The notes under the pieces: model-generated
Told to the model about the DNA's origin: nothing
The model's input: only the letters and a program-made list of their open reading frames with translations
The model's database searches: none
Assembly: GCF_003347205.1 (NCBI RefSeq)
Contig: NZ_QQBJ01000017.1
Location: 184,740 to 248,739 of the forward strand
Reading direction: 5' to 3'
DNA length: 64,000 nucleotides
Origin: Mycolicibacterium moriokaense
GTDB taxonomy: Bacteria > Actinomycetota > Actinomycetes > Mycobacteriales > Mycobacteriaceae
Translations under genes and position numbers: made by a program
Part shown: piece after piece, positions 49,939-58,869 of the stretch
Position numbering within the stretch: the stretch's first letter is position 1
Layout: each line of letters starts with the position of its first letter

Positions 49939-51018
49939 TTGTCTGAAACGGTACTCATCTCGGGCGGCGCGGGTTTCATCGGATCCGCGCTGTCATACCG
50001 TCTCGTACAGGCGGGGCATGACGTCGCGGTGATGGATATCTTGCACCCGCAGGTGCATGCCGACCGTCTCGATCTGGATCTCCCGCGCTCGGTGCGGCTC
50101 TTCACCGGCGACGTGACCCATGCGCCGGACTGGGATGCCGTGCTGCGGTTGTGCAGGCCGTCGCAGATTGTGCACTTGGCGGCGGAAACGGGAACCGCGC
50201 AGTCCTTGTCGGAGGCCACGCGCCACGGCCTGGTCAATGTGGTGGGTACCACCCAGCTGCTGGACGCCTTGGGCCGTTGGAACACGGTGCCTGATCAATT
50301 GGTGCTGGCGTCGTCCAGAGCGGTGTACGGCGAAGGTGCCTGGGGATGCGGCGATCGAACTTTCTATCCGCCACCTCGCAGTCACGCCCAACTTACGGCG
50401 GGCAACTGGGATCCGCAGGGCCCCATGGGTGAACAAGCGGTGTCGGTTCCCAGCCGGGCGGGCCGCACGGAACCTCACCCCACCAGTGTCTACGCGGGAA
50501 CCAAGCTCGCGCAGGAGCACTTGATGGCGGCGTGGGCGGCCGCACACGACACCCGGCTTTCAGTGCTGCGCCTGCAGAATGTGTACGGGCCAGGACAATC
50601 ACTGACCAACTCCTATACCGGTATCGTCACCCTCTTTTCGCGTCTTGCGCGTGAGAGGCGTTCGTTGGAGGTCTACGAGGACGGCAGGATTGTGCGCGAC
50701 TTCGTTTACATCGATGACGTCGTCGAGGCGCTCTTCGCCACCGTGCAAGACCCGCACGTGAGCCGGGGCTGCCTCGACATCGGGTCAGGCGTCGCGACGA
50801 CGATTCACGAATTGGCCTGCCAGGTCGCCGATATCTGTGGTGCGCCCGAACCGGTGGTGGTCGGCAAGTTTCGCGACGGAGACGTCCGTGCGGCCAGTTG
50901 CGACATCGACCCGGCGAAGAACGCGCTCGCATGGGCTCCGAAGTGGACCCTGGAGGAGGGCTTGCGCGAACTTCTTGACTGGATCGCAAACGGCACGCCG
51001 AATCGCCTTTTGAGTTAA
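49939..51018 (+). CDS. NAD-dependent sugar epimerase/dehydratase
   Basis: A 359-residue extended short-chain dehydrogenase. The NAD motif GGAGFIGS is at 9-16 and the catalytic Tyr185-x3-Lys189 pair is in SVYAGTKLAQ. ASSRAVYGEG carries the Ser position. Family members act on nucleotide-sugars (4-reduction, epimerisation or dehydration). In this locus the likely job is making the dTDP-6-deoxytalose or dTDP-rhamnose donor from RmlA-derived intermediates. The start is a TTG at 49939 with GAAAGG about nine bases upstream; the reading frame has no ATG before the NAD motif. Confidence 0.85.
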   Translation: MSETVLISGGAGFIGSALSYRLVQAGHDVAVMDILHPQVHADRLDLDLPRSVRLFTGDVTHAPDWDAVLRLCRPSQIVHLAAETGTAQSLSEATRHGLVNVVGTTQLLDALGRWNTVPDQLVLASSRAVYGEGAWGCGDRTFYPPPRSHAQLTAGNWDPQGPMGEQAVSVPSRAGRTEPHPTSVYAGTKLAQEHLMAAWAAAHDTRLSVLRLQNVYGPGQSLTNSYTGIVTLFSRLARERRSLEVYEDGRIVRDFVYIDDVVEALFATVQDPHVSRGCLDIGSGVATTIHELACQVADICGAPEPVVVGKFRDGDVRAASCDIDPAKNALAWAPKWTLEEGLRELLDWIANGTPNRLLS

Positions 51019-51261
51019 GCGAATCCGTCTAGCTTCCCGCGCAAGACCTCTGATTAACGTCGTGTCGGCAGCAGCGAGCAAATGATTCAGATCGCCATGC
51101 GGGAATTGACGCGGGTTTCGGGGCTTGGCGCCAACCGCGGTATTGCTCGTGAATTAACCGACACCACATGCGATTCCGACTTGCCAACGCTTGGGAAAAG
51201 CCAGATCCTGTATTGATCTAGCGAAAATGAGGACGCTCCTCAGCGAAGAGGCAGGCGACGG

Positions 51262-52392
51262 ATGAAACTTGGACGCGTATTCGATCCGCGACACAACGCA
51301 TTGAACGCGTGCCGACTGGTGCTGGCTACCGAGGTGATCTTGTTTCACTCCATGCCGCTCACCGGGCACAGGGTTTCGTCGCAGGCGGTACTCCAGTTGC
51401 TGTTCTCGGTCGGCGTCGACGGCTTCTTCGCGCTATCGGGCTTCTTGATCACGTCGAGTTGGCTTCGCGACCCGAATGCGCGCGAATACTTGATAGCCCG
51501 CGCACTTCGAATCCTGCCGGGGTACTACGTGTGCTTGGCGGTGACCGCTTTCGTCGCCGCGCCGCTCAGTGTGGCAATGCAGGGTGGCTCACCCGTCAAA
51601 CTGCTGCTTTCCAGCGCGCCTGTCGAGTACGTGTTGAAGAACAGCGCGCTCGTCCAACTTCAACTCGACATCAGCGGTACACCGCGCAACGTCCCGTTCG
51701 CCGGCATGTGGAACGCCTCGCTCTGGTCGCTGGTTTTCGAAGTCGCGTGCTACCTCGCGGTCGCAGGCTTGGGCGTGCTGGGACTCACTGCCCGCCGGTG
51801 GACGTCCCCGGTCATCTTCGTGCTGGCCACGATCGGGGCAATCCTGCTGCCACCGTTGACGTTTCCTGGGGTCTGGACAGTGCCGCAGCTCGCAGTGCGC
51901 GCCGCCATCATGTTCTCTGCGGGAGCGATGCTGTACCAATGGCGCGACCTGATTCCGGCGCGCTGGTCGCTCGTCGGCGTCAGCGTCGTGATCGTTCTGG
52001 CCTCAGGGATGCTGCCGGATTACCGGGTGATCGGTGCGCTTCCGCTGGCCTATGCGGTCATCGTTTCCGGCGTCCTGATCAAGAACGACCGCCTGACGTT
52101 GCGCACCGACCTGTCTTACGGGGTGTACATCTACGCCTTCCCGGCGCAACAGTTGCTCGCGGTCGGTGGTCTCCACGACCTGAACCCGTTCGTGTTCTTT
52201 GTCGCGTCGACGGCAGTCGTCTTGGTGCCTGCCGCACTAAGTTGGTTCCTGGTCGAGAAGCGCGCGCTGTCGCTGAAGGCTCGATTCCGGCGTAGGGACA
52301 GGCAGCCCTCGGCGGTCGTTGGACCCGCGGCCAGCAAACGAAGTGACCCGACCGCACTATGGCAGGAGCTCGGGTCAACCCGGCCTGACTGA
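51262..52392 (+). CDS. atf1: membrane acyltransferase (acyltransferase_3 family)
   Basis: A 376-residue integral membrane acyltransferase with about ten helices. The opening NACRLVLATEVILFHSMPL carries the usual His near the first helix, followed by GVDGFFALSGFLITSSWLRDP and RALRILPGYYVCL, the conserved family block. This type acetylates sugars of surface glycolipids; Atf1 acetylates the 6-deoxytalose of GPLs in M. smegmatis. The basic cytosolic C-terminus (RFRRRDRQPS) ends the protein. The symbol is by analogy and context. Confidence 0.82.
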   Translation: MKLGRVFDPRHNALNACRLVLATEVILFHSMPLTGHRVSSQAVLQLLFSVGVDGFFALSGFLITSSWLRDPNAREYLIARALRILPGYYVCLAVTAFVAAPLSVAMQGGSPVKLLLSSAPVEYVLKNSALVQLQLDISGTPRNVPFAGMWNASLWSLVFEVACYLAVAGLGVLGLTARRWTSPVIFVLATIGAILLPPLTFPGVWTVPQLAVRAAIMFSAGAMLYQWRDLIPARWSLVGVSVVIVLASGMLPDYRVIGALPLAYAVIVSGVLIKNDRLTLRTDLSYGVYIYAFPAQQLLAVGGLHDLNPFVFFVASTAVVLVPAALSWFLVEKRALSLKARFRRRDRQPSAVVGPAASKRSDPTALWQELGSTRPD

Positions 52393-52524
52393 CTTCGCTG
52401 GCACACTCCGCGTGCGGGTGCGCACTGAGCTGAAGTTCGATACCTGCTTCGATCGGTACGCTCGAAACATGGCAACGGTCGAAACGCGCGACTACCGGCG
52501 AAAATTTGATTCAGAAGTGGTTGG

Positions 52525-53343
52525 ATGACCATGCGGTCATTCCGGTTGGCGTTGAAACCGAAACCGCCATTTCTGGCGGTGCGCTACGCATATAAGAATC
52601 GCACCCGCATGCTTGATGCGCTTGGTCCCGATCTGGCACGCACGGTGACCATGCGGGCCGATGACACGCCGCCCAACGAAACGCCGCTCAGTCGAATTTT
52701 CGATGACACCGATAATATTTTCAAGCTGCGGCATTACCTACCCATTTATCAGTCGGCGCTGACTCGGACCGAGCGGATGTTGGAAATCGGCGTGGACCGG
52801 GGCGGGTCCCTGCAGATGTGGCGGGAGTACCTGCCCAAGGCCACGATCGTCGGGCTGGACATCAACCCGAAGGCCGTTCGGTACGACGCGCCGGATCAGC
52901 ACGTTCATGTTCGGATCGGTGATCAAGCAGACGCCTCCTTCCTGGAGGAAGTGCTCGACGAGTTCGGCCCTTTCGACACCGTCCTCGACGACGGCGGTCA
53001 CACCTCCTCACAGATGATCGGGTCCTTCCAGTACCTGTTCCCGCGGCTCAAGCCCGGTGGCGTGTACATCGTCGAGGACGTGTGCGCCAACTACTGGACG
53101 GCTTACCGTGATCAGCCCGAGTCCTTTGTCGACTTCACCAAGTGGCTGATGGATGCGATGAACGCTCAGTACATGCGGATGTCCTCGGTGCGTCACATCT
53201 GGGAGGGTCATCCAAAGCGGGTAGCAGAGGTCGAGGTTCCACTCGCCGCAACCATCGTCGACAGGATCGAGGTTTTCGACTCCGTGGTTGTGGTCCATCG
53301 AGCGCAGGAGCCCAAGCGACTCTCGCGGGCGGTCTTCCGCTGA
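52525..53343 (+). CDS. SAM-dependent O-methyltransferase, MycE/rhamnosyl type
   Basis: A 272-residue methyltransferase of the macrolide/rhamnose O-methyltransferase class (MycE, ElmMI-like). SAM motif: RMLEIGVDRGGSLQMWREYLP near residue 86, then IVGLDINPK. The metal and catalytic block DTVLDDGGHTSSQMIGSFQYLFPRLKPGG near residue 152 and IVEDVCANYW are typical of Mg-dependent sugar methyltransferases. In the GPL setting it would O-methylate rhamnose, as Rmt proteins do; which hydroxyl cannot be told. A 132-bp gap separates it from the acyltransferase. Confidence 0.85.
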   Translation: MTMRSFRLALKPKPPFLAVRYAYKNRTRMLDALGPDLARTVTMRADDTPPNETPLSRIFDDTDNIFKLRHYLPIYQSALTRTERMLEIGVDRGGSLQMWREYLPKATIVGLDINPKAVRYDAPDQHVHVRIGDQADASFLEEVLDEFGPFDTVLDDGGHTSSQMIGSFQYLFPRLKPGGVYIVEDVCANYWTAYRDQPESFVDFTKWLMDAMNAQYMRMSSVRHIWEGHPKRVAEVEVPLAATIVDRIEVFDSVVVVHRAQEPKRLSRAVFR

Positions 53344-53600
53344 TGTGAGTCTGTGGATCGGGCGCCAAAAAGGAAAATTAGCCGCTGCAGCGGCCACGCT
53401 TTATAGATCCACTTCATAGGCCAGAAATCGACCGCTTTGTCTTCGCTTGATCTGAAATCAATTGTTGAATCGAGAGCTGCCTGAGAATTTACGCCGGAGT
53501 CATCGACGCGATATTGGATACCGAAATTCGATGTGTTCGTTGACTAGGGGTTAGGCTCATCTGCGATGGTGCTGCGAGCGAGAGCAAAAGGGGCAGTTTT

Positions 53601-54407
53601 TTGACTGTGACTGATAACGACACCCGATCCGCTTATCTAAAGCTGCTTCGTCAGGACCTCACCAGATACGGCGTCGACGAGTTGATACCCGTGGGGTGGA
53701 ACTGGTTGCACCGGCCCATCTTCAAGGTCGGGAATCTGATGTTGGTGCGCAAACGTCCGTTCGACGAGAGCAAACGCGACTTGGGGCTCGATTGGCCAGC
53801 GGAAGCATTGACGATGATCGGGATGCGCAGGCTCACCAGCCTGCAGCAGTGTGTCGAGACGGTGCTGGCGGACGACGTGCCCGGAGACCTTGTCGAATGC
53901 GGTGTATGGCGCGGTGGTGCATCCATCTTGATGCGCGCCGTCCTCGGCGTATACGGCGACGAGACGAGAAGTGTATGGCTCGCCGACTCGTTTGCAGGGG
54001 TCCCTCCTCCGGATTCCGAGAAGTACGGAGCAGACAAGGGCGACAGGCTCCATCTCGCTGCACCCATACTGGCGGTATCCGAGCAGGACGTCCGGGCCAA
54101 CTTCCGGCGGTACGGGTTGCTCGATGACAAGGTGCGGTTCTTACCCGGCTGGTTCAAGGACACTTTGGGCGACGCACCGATCGACCGCATCTCTCTGCTG
54201 CGACTCGACGGCGACCTCTACGAGTCCACCATTCAGGCGCTCGACGGGCTGTACTCCCGGCTCTCGCCGGGCGGGTTCTGCATCGTCGATGACTACCACG
54301 CGATCAACGGGTGCCGGCAGGCGGTCACGGATTACCGCGCACGGCATGGCATTTCCGAGGAGATCATCGAGATCGACGGCACCGGCGTGCTCTGGCGCAA
54401 GCAGTGA
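53601..54407 (+). CDS. TylF/MycF-family sugar O-methyltransferase
   Basis: A 268-residue TylF-type enzyme. Recognisable are LVECGVWRGGASILMRAVL (SAM motif I, about residue 95), WLADSFAGVPPPD, LLRLDGDLYESTIQAL and GFCIVDDYHAINGCRQAV, in which the Asp residues bind Mg and the sugar. Members methylate deoxysugars such as javose and mycinose precursors; here a GPL rhamnose or fatty-acyl-linked sugar position is likely. TTG 53601 with AAAGGGG at good spacing is chosen; GTG 53607 is in frame. The next glycosyltransferase starts 16 bp downstream. Confidence 0.85.
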   Translation: MTVTDNDTRSAYLKLLRQDLTRYGVDELIPVGWNWLHRPIFKVGNLMLVRKRPFDESKRDLGLDWPAEALTMIGMRRLTSLQQCVETVLADDVPGDLVECGVWRGGASILMRAVLGVYGDETRSVWLADSFAGVPPPDSEKYGADKGDRLHLAAPILAVSEQDVRANFRRYGLLDDKVRFLPGWFKDTLGDAPIDRISLLRLDGDLYESTIQALDGLYSRLSPGGFCIVDDYHAINGCRQAVTDYRARHGISEEIIEIDGTGVLWRKQ

Positions 54408-54423
54408 GAGGCTCCGATCCGCG

Positions 54424-55692
54424 ATGAAGTTCGTGTTGGCGAGCTATGGAACGCGCGGCGACATCGAACCGTCTGTCGTCGTCGGCCGCGAATTGAAATC
54501 CAGAGGCCACGACGTGTTGATGGCCGTCCCACCCGATTTGATGGACTTCACCGAGTCCGCCGGACTCGACACCGTCGCATACGGGCTCGACACAAGGACA
54601 TGGCTCGACGTGTATCGCAACTTCTGGACGTTCGTCTTCCACACGTTTTGGAGGGTCCGTGAGATCCGCAGGTTGTGGCGCGAGATGTGGGAGCTCAGCG
54701 ACCAATGCTGGGGGCAGATGAACAACACGCTGATGGCGGCCGCCGAGAGCGCCGATGTGCTGTTCGCCGGACAGAGTTACCAGGAACCCGCCGCCAATGT
54801 CGCTGAACACTACGACATTCCGTTGGTGACACTGCATCACATCCCGATGCGGCCCAACGGTCAGCTTGTCTCGATACTGCCTGCTCCGATGGGCCGCGCC
54901 GCGATGGCGGTGTTCGACTGGCTGGCGTGGCGGCTCAACAAGAAGGTCGAAGACGATCAGCGGCGCAGCCTCGGCCTGCCAAAGGCGGGGGCTCCGTCGG
55001 CGCATCGAATCGCCGCACGCCGATCGCTCGAAGTACAAGGTTACGACCAGGCGTGCTTTCCAGGCCTCGCGGACGAGTGGCGCAAGTGGGGCGCGCTTCG
55101 ACCCTTCGTCGGCACGCTGACCATGGAATTGGGCACCGATTCCGATGAGGGAGTGATGGCGTGGATCGGAGCGGGAAAGCCGCCCATCTGCTTCGGCTTT
55201 GGCAGCATGCCGGTCGAATCTCCCGCTGATGCGATCGACATGATCGGGTCGGCGTGCGCGCGACTGGGTGAACGGGCGTTGGTGTGTGCCGGCTGGAGCG
55301 ACTTCAGCGGAGTTTCGATACCCGACCATGTCAAGGTGGTCGGCGCAGTCAACTACGCAAAGGTCTTCGCAGCGTGCCGGGCCGTCGTGCATCACGGGGG
55401 CTCGGGTACCACGGCGGCGAGTATGCGTGCGGGAGTCCCGACGTTGATCTTGTCGATGGACGCGAATCAGACGCTCTGGGGCGGTCAAATCAAGAGGCTC
55501 AAAGTTGGTACCACGCGCCGATTTTCAACAACCACCCAGGACTCGTTGGTAGCAGACCTGACACACATTCTTTCTCCGGGGTGCGTCGCCAGAGCGCGCG
55601 CTCTCGCTGGTGGGATGAGTAGGCCTGCCGACAGTCACAGTGCGGCCGCCGACGCCGTGGAGAACTTCGCGCACGCTAGGTGTTCCGCGTGA
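54424..55692 (+). CDS. GPL-type glycosyltransferase (GT1/UGT fold)
   Basis: A 422-residue GT-B enzyme. N-terminal domain: MKFVLASYGTRGDIEPSVVVGRELKSRGHDV, typical of the macrolide/vancomycin and GPL Gtf group. C-terminal donor site: VVHHGGSGTTAASMRAGVPTLIL near residue 320 and DANQTLWGGQIKRLKVG. It would transfer 6-deoxytalose or rhamnose from a dTDP donor to the lipopeptide in the cytosol. It is clearly paralogous to the gene at 57486-58730. In M. smegmatis two such enzymes (Gtf1 and Gtf2) make the non-specific GPL; which one this is cannot be decided from the sequence alone. Confidence 0.88.
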   Translation: MKFVLASYGTRGDIEPSVVVGRELKSRGHDVLMAVPPDLMDFTESAGLDTVAYGLDTRTWLDVYRNFWTFVFHTFWRVREIRRLWREMWELSDQCWGQMNNTLMAAAESADVLFAGQSYQEPAANVAEHYDIPLVTLHHIPMRPNGQLVSILPAPMGRAAMAVFDWLAWRLNKKVEDDQRRSLGLPKAGAPSAHRIAARRSLEVQGYDQACFPGLADEWRKWGALRPFVGTLTMELGTDSDEGVMAWIGAGKPPICFGFGSMPVESPADAIDMIGSACARLGERALVCAGWSDFSGVSIPDHVKVVGAVNYAKVFAACRAVVHHGGSGTTAASMRAGVPTLILSMDANQTLWGGQIKRLKVGTTRRFSTTTQDSLVADLTHILSPGCVARARALAGGMSRPADSHSAAADAVENFAHARCSA

Positions 55693-55704
55693 AGGCGCAG
55701 ATCG

Positions 55705-56604
55705 ATGAGCGCGCCGCCCGCCATGACGCGCATGGATGGTTCGGACAGAATCAACGCAAGCGCTCGTTTACGGTCGACTCGCAACCCGAAAGGCCGGTCT
55801 CCCTTGGCTAACGGGTTGTCCGTTCGTGCCCGGCTGCTGATGCGCGCTGTGCGCGCTGAATACTGGGTCGCCCGCACACTGCTGCCCGGCGTCTACTCCA
55901 ACGATGCCTTGATCTGCTTCAACAGCCATTCGTTCATGGACGATCCGGCGTTTCAGCGGTCGTACCAACGTGGCGCCCAGGCGTTGGGCGAAGGGGACTG
56001 GTACCAGTGGCACTGGCGAGTGCATGTGGGTCTGTGGGCGGCGACCGCGGCCAGCAAGCTCAAGGGCGACTTCGTCGAGTGTGGGGTCAGCTACGGATTT
56101 CTGAGCAGCGCCGTGATGGAGCATTTGGACTGGGATCGGTTGGGTAAGACCTTCTATCTGCTCGACACCTTCGCCGGCCTGGATCCGCGGTTCGTCTCGG
56201 TCGGCGAACGCGAAGCGGGGGCATTGGAAAGGAGTGCCGCGCACCTGCGCAACGGAATGTACGTCGACTCGGTCGAAAGCGTGCGCGCCAACTTCTCCCA
56301 ATGGCAGAACCAACGCATCATCGTGGGCGCGGTCCCCGAAACGCTCGATGAGGTCGACACCGAAGCGATCGCTTTCCTGCACATCGATATGAATTGCGCA
56401 CCACCCGAAGTCGCGGCACTTCGCCACTTCTGGCCGCGGCTGGTACCCGGCGCCGTGGTGCTCTTGGACGACTACGCGAATCGGGGGCGCGACGAACAGC
56501 GCATTGCGATGGACGCGTTGGCGCGCGAGCTGGGCGTGCTCATCTGCGGGCTGCCAACCGGCCAGGGTCTGCTGATCAAGCCGCCAGATTCGAGATCGAT
56601 GTAG
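55705..56604 (+). CDS. TylF-like O-methyltransferase, paralogue A
   Basis: A 299-residue (from ATG 55705) methyltransferase highly similar to the next gene. Core motifs: NDALICFNSHSFMDDPAFQRSY, DFVECGVSYGFLSSAVMEHL (SAM motif I), LDTFAGLDPRFVS, FLHIDMNCAPPEVAALRHFWPRL and VVLLDDYANRGRDEQRIAMD. The metal-binding Asp residues (HIDMN, DDY) are present. The start is uncertain: aligned with its neighbour, the protein would begin at TTG 55804 (LANGLSVRARLL), and the 33 extra N-terminal residues are basic and unlike the paralogue. It probably methylates one GPL sugar hydroxyl. Confidence 0.82.
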   Translation: MSAPPAMTRMDGSDRINASARLRSTRNPKGRSPLANGLSVRARLLMRAVRAEYWVARTLLPGVYSNDALICFNSHSFMDDPAFQRSYQRGAQALGEGDWYQWHWRVHVGLWAATAASKLKGDFVECGVSYGFLSSAVMEHLDWDRLGKTFYLLDTFAGLDPRFVSVGEREAGALERSAAHLRNGMYVDSVESVRANFSQWQNQRIIVGAVPETLDEVDTEAIAFLHIDMNCAPPEVAALRHFWPRLVPGAVVLLDDYANRGRDEQRIAMDALARELGVLICGLPTGQGLLIKPPDSRSM

Positions 56605-56663
56605 CAATCCGACGTAGACAAACAGGTTCGCACAATCCAACACGCAGACGTAAAGGTGCTCGC

Positions 56664-57452
56664 ATGGCAGAAAAATGGCCGATCAAGTTCAAGCTCGCGT
56701 GGTCAGCGCTTCGCACTGCGTACTGGATTCCACGGACCGTGCTGCCTGACGTCTACTCCAACGATGCGTTGATTTGCTTCAACAGCCATGCCTTTCTGGA
56801 CGACCCTGCGTTTCAGCGTGCCTACCGGCGCGGGGTACGCGCACTCGGAGGCGAGGACATCTACCACTGGGAGTGGCGGGTGCATGTCGGGTTGTGGGCG
56901 GCGGCGAGCGCCAGCAAGCTGGACGGCGATTTCGTCGAGTGCGGTGTGAGCCACGGCTTTCTGAGCAGCGCAGTGATGGATTACCTGGATTGGGACCGGT
57001 TGGGCAAGATGTTCTATCTTCTCGATACCTTCGCCGGGATGGATCCGCGCTATGTCAGCGCGGGCGAGCGCGAGGCGGGCGCACTCGTAAAAAGTCAAGC
57101 AGCAGTGGATTTCGGCATCTATGGCAGTTCGGTTGACAGCGTGCGGGCCAATTTCGCGGAGTGGAGTAACCAACGAATCATTGCGGGCGCGGTTCCGGAG
57201 ACGCTCGCCGAGGTCGACACGGACACTGTGGCATTCCTGCACATTGACATGAACTGTGCGCCCCCCGAGGTTGCGACGTTGCAGCACTTCTGGCCCAGGC
57301 TGACCCCAGGGGCGATCGTGCTTCTGGATGACTACGCAAACCGTGGCCGCGATGCGCAACGCATTGCAATGGATGAGGTGGCCGCCGAACTGGGAGTGCA
57401 AATCTGCGCGCTGCCCACCGGACAGGGTCTGCTCATCAAGCCGACACAGTAG
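56664..57452 (+). CDS. TylF-like O-methyltransferase, paralogue B
   Basis: A 262-residue tandem paralogue of the preceding gene, matching it almost end to end (VYSNDALICFNSHAFLDDPAFQRAY, DFVECGVSHGFLSSAVMDYL, FLHIDMNCAPPEV, LLDDYANRGRDAQRIAMD, LPTGQGLLIKP). The ATG 56664 has TAAAGG eight bases upstream. The two differ mainly around the stretch after GEREAGAL (YVDSVESV against GIYGSSVDSV), which may set the target hydroxyl. Two near-identical enzymes side by side fit methylation of 3-OH and 4-OH of rhamnose, as in poly-O-methylated GPLs; assignments are inference. Convergent with the next gene. Confidence 0.85.
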   Translation: MAEKWPIKFKLAWSALRTAYWIPRTVLPDVYSNDALICFNSHAFLDDPAFQRAYRRGVRALGGEDIYHWEWRVHVGLWAAASASKLDGDFVECGVSHGFLSSAVMDYLDWDRLGKMFYLLDTFAGMDPRYVSAGEREAGALVKSQAAVDFGIYGSSVDSVRANFAEWSNQRIIAGAVPETLAEVDTDTVAFLHIDMNCAPPEVATLQHFWPRLTPGAIVLLDDYANRGRDAQRIAMDEVAAELGVQICALPTGQGLLIKPTQ

Positions 57453-57485
57453 CCCTGCCGGCGGCGGCCGCATCGCACGTCCTGG

Positions 57486-58730
57486 TCAGGGTCGAACGGC
57501 ACCTTCGAAGAGATCGGCAGCCCTGGCAACGCTGTCTTCCGACGGCGTCATCTGTGCGGCCAGGTGACCGGCGCGGACGGCGTACCCAGGGTCCAGGATT
57601 CGACGCAGATCGGCGACCAGGGTTTCACGGGTGGTGCTGGAAACACGCCGGGCAGCACCGACTTTCATCCGCTTCACCTGATTTCCCCAGTACGGCTGGT
57701 CCGCCGTGCTCCACAGGATCAGAGTCGGCACGCCGGCGCGCAGACTTGCTGCCGTGGTCCCAGAGCCGCCGTGATGAACGACGGCTCGGCAAGCGCCGAA
57801 CACCGAGGCGTAGTTCACCACCCCTACCACCTTCACGTGGTCAGGCAGCGATACGTCGCCGAAGTCGGTCCCTCCAGCGCACACCAACGCGCGCTCGCCC
57901 AGCCGCTCGCAGGCATCGCTGATCATTTCGACTGTCTCCGAGGGCGATTCGACCGGTATGCTGCCGGTGGCGAAGCAGATCGGGGGAGTTCCGTCGGAGA
58001 TCCAGGATGCAACCTCATGGTCCGCCTCGGTCGACAACTCCATCGTCAGCGCTCCGACAAAGGGTCGCCGGCCGTTCCATTTCGACCACTCGGCCGCCAG
58101 TCCGGGCACGCAAACCTGGTCGTAGGCCTGGATTTCGAGTGACCTGCGCTCGGCGATGCGCCGGGGTGAGGGGGACTTTGCCTTCGGCAAGCCGAGACCA
58201 CGCCGCTGTGCGTCCTCGACCTGTTTCGTCGAGCGCCAGAAAAGCCACTCAGAGGCGCGCCCCGCCGAACGGACAAGCGAGGACGGCAGCGTGGGGACCA
58301 GCTGGCCGTTTGGTCGCATCGGGAAGTGGTGCAGCGTGACCAGCGGAATGCCGTAGTACTCGGCGACGTTCGCGGCGGGCTGCTCGTAATTGATGCCGGT
58401 CGACAGCAGGTCGGCGCCCTCGGCGAGTGACGCCAGTGTCGCGCTCGTCTGCGACCAATACCGGGCGATGGGTTCCCACAGTTCCTTCAGCGATCCGACA
58501 GGATTGCGGATCAGCCGCGTCCAGAAATTGCGGAGGAAATCCTCTCGCAGGAACGCCTGCAACTCCGGTCCGTAGGCGACCGTTGCCAGTCCATTGTGCT
58601 CGGCGAAATCAACCAGGTCAGGGGGGACGGCGATCCGGACACCGTGGCCTCTGGACTTCAGCTCGCGGCCGATGCTGACAGACGGTTCGATATCGCCGCG
58701 AGTGCCGTAGCAAGCCAGCGCGAAATCCAT
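57486..58730 (-). CDS. GPL-type glycosyltransferase, second paralogue
   Basis: A 414-residue GT-B enzyme related over its length to the gene at 54424-55692 (FALACYGTRGDIEPSVSIGRELKSRGHGV; VVHHGGSGTTAASLRAGVPTLILWSTADQPYWGNQVKRMKVG). It lies on the opposite strand from the other GPL tailoring genes, so it has its own promoter in the 139-bp gap to the lipid methyltransferase. It would add the second deoxysugar to the lipopeptide. Donor and acceptor cannot be assigned. ATG 58730 is the start, with CAGG-type purines close upstream. Confidence 0.88.
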   Translation of the reverse strand: MDFALACYGTRGDIEPSVSIGRELKSRGHGVRIAVPPDLVDFAEHNGLATVAYGPELQAFLREDFLRNFWTRLIRNPVGSLKELWEPIARYWSQTSATLASLAEGADLLSTGINYEQPAANVAEYYGIPLVTLHHFPMRPNGQLVPTLPSSLVRSAGRASEWLFWRSTKQVEDAQRRGLGLPKAKSPSPRRIAERRSLEIQAYDQVCVPGLAAEWSKWNGRRPFVGALTMELSTEADHEVASWISDGTPPICFATGSIPVESPSETVEMISDACERLGERALVCAGGTDFGDVSLPDHVKVVGVVNYASVFGACRAVVHHGGSGTTAASLRAGVPTLILWSTADQPYWGNQVKRMKVGAARRVSSTTRETLVADLRRILDPGYAVRAGHLAAQMTPSEDSVARAADLFEGAVRP

Positions 58731-58828
58731 CCTGTTTCGTGCCTTTCAATTGTCCTATGCGTCAATGGGGCCGGGAATTAACGATCATTTACTCTATTCC
58801 GAATAAATCCGCCGGGCGCCCGTGAATC

Positions 58829-58857
58829 GATATCACGATACTTTGTATCTACGATAC
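58829..58857. promoter_or_regulatory. phased pentamer repeats, putative operator
   Basis: Four related pentamers begin exactly 8 bp apart: GATAT at 58829, GATAC at 58837, GTATC at 58845 and GATAC at 58853. Neighbouring ones in the last three form overlapping inverted repeats with 3-bp spacers (GATAC-TTT-GTATC and GTATC-TAC-GATAC). They lie just upstream of the ATG at 58870 chosen for the lipid methyltransferase and about 100-130 bp upstream of the divergent glycosyltransferase. A regulator could bind here; none is known. Confidence 0.5.
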
Positions 58858-58869
58858 TGTCCTATAACC

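Noticed and set aside
58822-58869. N-terminal extension of the lipid methyltransferase from GTG 58822
   Set aside because: The added peptide is unlike coding sequence here, overlays phased palindromic repeats, and makes the protein longer than Rv2952.
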